From: Caprella mutica
Taxonomy: Eukaryota > Arthropoda > Malacostraca > Amphipoda > Caprellidae
Length of the DNA stretch: 64,000 bases
Assembly (NCBI GenBank): GCA_947561585.1
Contig: CANNZV010001472.1
Span: forward strand, 124,001-188,000
Direction: 5' to 3'
The notes below the pieces were generated by a model. That model was not told where the DNA came from and did no database searches. It saw only the letters and a list, made by a program, of their open reading frames with translations. The first letter of the stretch is position 1; the number at the start of each line of letters is the position of its first letter. Made by a program: the position numbers and the translations under genes. Positions 59,080 through 64,000 of this stretch are shown one piece after another.

Positions 59080-59139
59080 TGTATTTTAACTTACATGACC
59101 GAAAATGTGGAACTATCCGATAACTCGGAGCTTACCCTT
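59080..59139. mobile_element. Half copy of the TA-flanked MITE
   Basis: ACCGAAAATGTGGAACTATC then CGATAACTCGGAGCTTACCC matches the right terminal repeat of the 135-bp MITE. The left terminus is missing. The plus frame over it is not a gene. Confidence 0.65.
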
Positions 59140-59279
59140 TATTCTAAAAAAATATGTTTCTCTTTTTTAATTGCCATACTAAATATTTTATCTTCACAAA
59201 TATCGCAGCGGTGATCTACATATATTGAAGGGTGCAATAATATTACAATTTCTGAACAGTTAAAATCTGAACTTGTGTT

Positions 59280-59470
59280 CTTTTTTGCATTCACCGATCA
59301 GGTAGCTTTTCTGCATCCATGAGTTTTATCCCATACGGTGGATGTTGATTTTGCTCACAGAGCCACTTTCCTTTCTGACTGCTTCATCCAGTCCCTTGTA
59401 TTTAATTTCCTTATGCCATCAGCGATATGGCCCTTGATTCTAAAGTAGACGTTAAATCCCTTACTAAAAT
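59280..59470 (+). repeat. Dispersed repeat, copy 2 (partner 33290-33540)
   Basis: It shares TTTTCTGCATC, GAGCCACT, GACTGCTTCATCCAGT and the right end AGACGTTAAATCCCT with 33290-33540. Confidence 0.6.
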
Positions 59471-59884
59471 TTAATATTTAATTATTTATTATGCATCACT
59501 AAAACGAATACAGTTAGCATTAATGTGTATGCATAGTTTTGAATTTATTTAACAAAAATGTACGTATTATGTATTCGAATATCAATCACAATTTTCATTC
59601 AAAATCTTTTTAATACAGTGATGATATATGGTGAGTACCTATTAGTATATTACAATTCGATCGATCTATCAGTTGATGAGTAAACTGTCTTGAATAAAAA
59701 TGCTTATATACATACTCAGTATTTCTTCTTTGAATATTGTGATATGAATGAAAACTTGAATTTAATGTTGAGTTACTATAGGACATCACCTATAGTAATT
59801 GCAATATATTTGATATTTTTAGTGAGTTATTTTGAAATAATAGAATAGTTTACCTTAGAGCTCAAGATAACGGAGTACGTTCAA
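59471..59884. other. AT-rich spacer
   Basis: No feature supported. Confidence 0.5.
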
Positions 59885-60240
59885 TAGCCCCCCCCCCCCT
59901 CCTCCCCCGGTCATGAGCCCCCTAGGTCATAAGCCCCCCTCCCTGTTTTTTAATTCTTATTTACCTAGTTAAACAAATGAAGAACTACTTAAATAGAAAA
60001 AACTGAAAGTTGCTAATGTAGCTTGTTGTACCGCTATTTTGTAGTACTGCACACTTCATGATTGTTTAATGACCTGGCAGGGGGGTTACATATACATATA
60101 TTTTATGTTTAATCAGTAATGAACTACAAAAGTGTCAATAAGGATTGATTAATATAGGTAAATAAAGATTACAAAAACAAGGGGGGGGGGGCTCATGACC
60201 AGTTGAGGGGGGAGGGGAGGGGCTCTTATAACCTACACCC
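59885..60240. mobile_element. Foldback element with C-rich/G-rich arms, copy 1
   Basis: The left arm contains CCCCCGGTCATGAGCCCCC and GGTCATAAGCCCCCC, then CTGTTTTTTAATTCTTATTT. The right arm reverses this: TAAATAAAGATTACAAAAAC, then GGGGGGCTCATGACC and CTTATAACCTACACCCC. The interior holds the dispersed 60-bp core (60022-60090) and a stretch with AATCAGTAATGAACTACAAA. Non-coding. Confidence 0.8.
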
Positions 60241-60535
60241 CATGATAACATATTACTTCGGCATAAAAATATCTTGGCGGTATTCAGTGTATAACGCGTG
60301 TTCTTTGCGCGGTTTTATTTTGTAAGAATGTAGAAACCAATGTTTATATTGACATTTTATAAAAAGCATTAAGGTGGATTAAGGTTAATATTCATAATAA
60401 TTATTGATGAATGATATCAATTCATAATTTTGATAATGTTTCCCTATAACTCATATGCTCTAAAAGTTCAATCAGTATTAAAGTTTTGGTAAGATAGGGA
60501 AGGTGAGGGGGGAGGTATATTAAATAATAGCCAGC
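60241..60535. other. AT-rich spacer
   Basis: No feature supported. Confidence 0.45.
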
Positions 60536-60539
60536 ACAC

Positions 60540-60665
60540 AGGCTCCTCCCCGCATAAGAGCGTCTGTTGGACGCAGACGCATGACCACATGGCCAGAGCA
60601 GGGTGCATGAGCGTCTTTCTGACGCAACGGAGAATTAATCCAGACGCATAGGGAGTGACATGCAC
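60540..60665. repeat. GACGCA-rich block
   Basis: GAGCGTCTGTTGGACGCAGA and GAGCGTCTTTCTGACGCAAC occur about 52 bp apart, and CAGACGCAT occurs twice. Inverted GCGTC/GACGC words could fold. Two overlapping minus frames reflect composition and are not supported as genes. Confidence 0.5.
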
Positions 60666-60689
60666 TAAACACACTGTATCTAAATTGGG

Positions 60690-61185
60690 GACGGTCAAAA
60701 GCCCCCCCGGTCAAGAGCCCCCCCGGTCATGAGCCCCCCCGGTCACGAGCCCCCCCGGTCACGAGCCCCCCCTCCATGTTTTTTTAATCCTTATTTACCT
60801 AGTTGAACAAATGAAGAACTACTTAGATAGAAATAACTGAGAGTTGCTAATGTAGTTTGTTGTATCCGCTAGATTGTTGTACTGCACACTTCATGATTGT
60901 TTAATGACCTGGCAGGAGGGTTCGGGGGGTGGCACGCCCCCCTATATACATATATTTTATGTCTAATCAGTAATGAACTACAAAAGTGTCAATAAGGATT
61001 AAATAATATAGGTAAATAAGGATTTAAAAGCAGAGGGGCTCGTGACCGGGGGGGCTCATGACAGGGGGGGCTCTTGACGGGGGGGGCTTATGACCTAGGG
61101 GGGCTCATGACCGGGGGGGGGGCTCTTGACCGGGGGGGCTTATGACCGGGGGGGCTCTTGACCGGGGGGGCTTATGACCTACACC
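60690..61185. mobile_element. Foldback element with tandem 16-bp arms, copy 2
   Basis: The left arm (60694-60773) is about five tandem units of GGTCACGAGCCCCCCC (16 bp). The right arm (61028-61180) is about nine inverted units, such as GGGGGGGCTCATGACC, ending in CTTATGACCTACACCC. The interior has TTTTTTAATCCTTATTTACC and its complement, the 60-bp core (60855-60925) and a hairpin GGGGGGTGGCACGCCCCCC. Arms of unequal copy number suggest slippage or gene conversion. No coding sequence. Confidence 0.85.
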
Positions 61186-61249
61186 CATCTAAATTCACCC
61201 TGAGGATAACCTAACTAGTCACACTGTAGTCTATTTAACTAGTCACACT

Positions 61250-61440
61250 GTATTAAACTAGTCACATACAACTCACCATAAAATTTACCAGTCACCATGC
61301 AACTCACCATAAAACTCACCACTCACCATGCAACACACCATACAATTCGCAACTCACCATGCAACACACCATACAACTCACCACTCATGATACAGCTCAC
61401 CATACAACTCACTACCACCTCTACTATCTTACAATAATCT
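61250..61440. repeat. Degenerate repeat ACTCACCATGCAACACACCATACA
   Basis: Irregular units of 20-30 bp with CACCATGCAAC, CACCATACAACTCACCACT and ACTAGTCACA words. Non-coding. Confidence 0.75.
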
Positions 61441-61599
61441 CATTGATGAAAACTTATTTCTTTCCTAATAATAACTAATTTGTTCACAATAAATCAAGTA
61501 CAGGTGATATTCGCAAATCATGTGATATTTCTAGTACTTAATAACATATTGTTTTCTTATGTGAATACAACACCACTCACAACTAGTTAGTGCGCTAAC

Positions 61600-62015
61600 T
61601 TTTAACTACCCAACTAGGTAGTGTATCTTGGTAGCTTATAAATAAAAATAAATAAATAACTCATGAGTGACCATCTTGTGTATCTAATTATCTAATTCAA
61701 TTTGTAATAACTCAACAAGTGTATCTAGATACCTAACCTTAGGTACTCAGCTCATAGCCAAACTATAGTATCTAGGTACCTAATTAATAATTAACCAAGT
61801 AGTGTTTCTAGGTACCTAATAATAACACAATTGGTGTATGTAGGCGAATAACTTATAACTAAGTACCTGACTATAGTATCTATGTACCTGTCTAGTAATC
61901 AACGAACTAATGTTGCAAAGTAATTTATACTATCCAAAAATAATGTTTCTATGTACCTAGCAGTCCTAGCTAGTAACTAACTACTCAACTACATTTCATA
62001 CTGTGTACTTTTCTA
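61600..62015. repeat. Dispersed degenerate repeat CTAGGTACCTAACTAGTGTAT
   Basis: Many loose units with ATCTAGGTACCTAA and AACTAGTGTAT words, the same vocabulary as 30100-30660 and 56690-56780. Confidence 0.65.
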
Positions 62016-62189
62016 TAAACATCCATTGCCTAAAATAATTTGAACTTCTATATATTTACACTATTTAAAGCGCTATAAATGGACATTATTTGAAATTAAA
62101 CAAATTATTCATTTAATTATTATCACGAGTATACTACCTAAGTCATAAGATATAAATTTTCTTCAATAGTCAATCAGTGTTTTAAATGA

Positions 62190-63070
62190 TAGACAGTGGT
62201 TTACTAATTAACACGAAAGTCCACCACAAGTGACCGTGCGAGAGCAAACCTACATACAAACATTCAAGCTTTGAATGACCAGAAACTAATACACTAAAAT
62301 TACATTATATGTTAACACGAATGAGTTGTATTTATTGGTAAATAAATTATCAGTTTAGTAAGAAATAGAAGTATACAGTTAAATATATTAATTTTCTTTC
62401 TGTGTTTTAACTACCCCCCTCTATCAGTCGCTACCTATCGTAATGTTTAACAAATTAATGAGCCTAGAACTGCAAAGAGAACTAAAACATGACAACTGAT
62501 AGATCTCTAAATTATTGTTATAACCAAATTATATTATAATGCTGAACTATCATTTGTTTATTCATGCATTTTGACCACTTTCTGTCGTTGTAAAATATCA
62601 CATTATTGAAATATTAAAATCGAATTTTCACATTGTATGGAATTATGAGTTATAGTGACTTTTTTTTTTTTTTTTATTGTGACTAATATTTGACTGAAGA
62701 TTTGTGATAGATGTATTGTGTATTTTTTATGCTGATGACCTTATTAGATAATATGATTGATTGAATTCACTAAGAATATTGATTAGTTATTTACACTTTA
62801 GGTAACTGATTAATTAGGATAAGTTCCGAGTTATCGAACGGTTTCACATTTTCGAGCACGTGAAAAATTATTCTAATAATTATTTAAGTCTCATATTAAC
62901 CTTTTTTACTTTTTCGTAAATCTGGAACTAGTCGATAACTCGGAACTTACCCTATAGATAGGTATGATTTATTTTGTTGTTTCCCCTATACGGCTATACC
63001 TTAGTAACTTGGTACCTAGTAACTTACAGTCTTTTAGTTAAAATTTATAGGAAACGTTGCAATGTTTGAA
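62190..63070 (+). repeat. Large duplicated segment, copy 2 (partner 53530-54575)
   Basis: The same ordered blocks as copy 1, including ATTCAAGCTTTGAATGACCA, AATTAATGAGCCTAGAACTG, the MITE at 62817-62952 and CTTGGTACCTAGTAAC. Short indels, and the poly-T at 62660-62676, distinguish the copies. Confidence 0.85.
62817..62952. mobile_element. 136-bp TA-flanked MITE, copy 2
   Basis: GGATAAGTTCCGAGTTATCG on the left and, reversed, GGGTAAGTTCCGAGTTATCG on the right. TA flanks lie at 62815-62816 and 62953-62954. Its position within the duplicated segment corresponds to copy 1, so it was probably copied with the segment. Confidence 0.85.
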
Positions 63071-64000
63071 CGCCCTTAGTACTAGGAAACTTGGAAAGTG
63101 ATTTTTTTACAACATAACTAGGTATTTTATACTATACTAGGAAATGCTCTCTGTTATATTACTATAAATAATGTAATTATTATGTTGAAGATTTCTTATT
63201 AATAAAATAATAGAGAATTATCTTTGTAATTTATAAGTTACAAAATGTATTATTTTTTGTAACTTATAAGTTAAAATAAATAACACTAGGCATCGAGTAC
63301 ATATCATGGGATATTTTTAAAATTATAATAACCCATTTTCTCTCTTCTCTCTTATTTTTAAGTTAATGAAATAGAAAAAAATATGAGTGCTTTACTTCAC
63401 TCACTCTATTTGGTGCCCAGGCTATTTTACTAACTAACTGACATATTATAAGGGAGGAACTGCTCAAAAAAATTTCAGGCAATTTGATTGAAACCTTTTT
63501 GAGTTATGCAAGTACCAATCAAGATTACAAATAAATAAATGCCGCCTAAATTATAACCTCCTGCAATCTGCGATGGTGAAATGATAAGTTAAAATCAGAA
63601 CCTAGTAATAAAATAATTCATTTTATGATACATTGTAAGATCAATAACTGTATGTAAGTGAAAAAGGAATAAATAATTCAGCAACGTTTTTATCTTACAC
63701 ATAAGAAGGTTTTCTATACAGTTTCACGTAATCATTCAGGAAGGTACTTTGTGATTTGGGGGCGGGGCGGGGTAGAGGGTGAGGAGAGGTGTAACTAGTA
63801 ACTCAGGGGAGGGGGGAGGATGAGGAGAGAAGGAGTGATTACACAGATAGAAATTATCTTCTAGTTAACTACATGCTAACATTTTTTTATAAGCTGATAT
63901 TTTATTTACAACATTATACAAATAGATTTGTATTCACTTATAATATAATTTAGTGTTGTAATCATTGGTCATTCATGTGAAGTGAACAGTCACTTCCACT
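63071..64000. other. AT-rich end of window
   Basis: A purine-rich G tract (63757-63832) lies in otherwise AT-rich sequence. No gene, RNA or element is supported. Confidence 0.5.

Noticed and set aside
60468..60714. Minus frames with Cys residues (60468-60698 and 60520-60714)
   Set aside because: They overlap each other in different frames over a GACGCA repeat-like block and have no supporting splice sites or domain.

Overview
This is a strongly AT-rich eukaryotic (invertebrate animal) window. The evidence is short coding exons with GT/AG borders in long introns, animal-type retroelements and DNA transposons, several kinds of satellite, and a pair of secreted PAN / discoidin-like genes. The species cannot be named from the sequence alone. 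No rRNA, canonical tRNA gene, CRISPR array or bacterial operon was seen.

Host-like genes. Two four-exon paralogues lie in the same orientation. Gene A (8632-13225) and gene B (26567-28703) have identical intron phases (1, 2, 0) and encode a signal peptide, a Cys-rich PAN/apple-like segment and an F5/8C (fucolectin-like) domain. Gene B is intact (242 residues). Gene A has one in-frame TGA in its last exon, and a 32-bp satellite begins about 30 bp after its stop codon. A second paired segment (22550-23300 and 36630-37420) follows the two genes in the same order, which suggests an old segmental duplication of roughly 14-18 kb. A possible isolated terminal exon with a hydrophobic C-terminus lies at 43906-44040 on the minus strand.

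Recombinase and Rep genes. A tyrosine-recombinase gene of Crypton type lies at 38168-41541 (minus). It has two zinc-finger motifs, a visible upstream coding exon, and a 10-residue repeat region in which a single TAT-to-TAA change separates the 711-residue frame from a long open tail. A CRESS-DNA-virus-type Rep endonuclease domain lies at 44898-45257 (plus), followed by a frame with 7-residue repeats (45391-45813). The two frames can be linked by a GT-AG intron. No Rep helicase domain is present, so this looks like an endogenised and possibly reused gene.

Mobile-element remains. There is a Penelope-like GIY-YIG fragment (11208-11545), three mariner/Tc1 transposase relics (12020-12660, 17660-18115 minus, 24181-24460), a LINE reverse-transcriptase relic (21020-21447), a LINE endonuclease relic (47545-48450 minus), a weak pogo-like tail (47215-47325), a tRNA-like SINE head (29900-29985 minus), and several non-autonomous TIR elements. 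A recurring style is the inverted-repeat element whose arms are themselves tandem arrays of 15-20-bp units (32188-33176 with an 11-bp target duplication; 59885-60240; 60690-61185; probably 16065-17470).

Satellites. There are three kilobase-scale arrays: 32-bp units at 13256-15290 with a 17-mer higher-order period of exactly 544 bp, 20-bp units at 50990-52640 with a 360-bp higher-order period, and 28-bp units at 55016-56590. A 56-bp array lies at 46111-46480 and many smaller degenerate arrays are present. From about 48.5 kb to the right end the window is almost entirely repeats. A CpG-rich cluster of seven GTG(A/C)TCTACG sites at 49990-50260 is not explained by any of these families.
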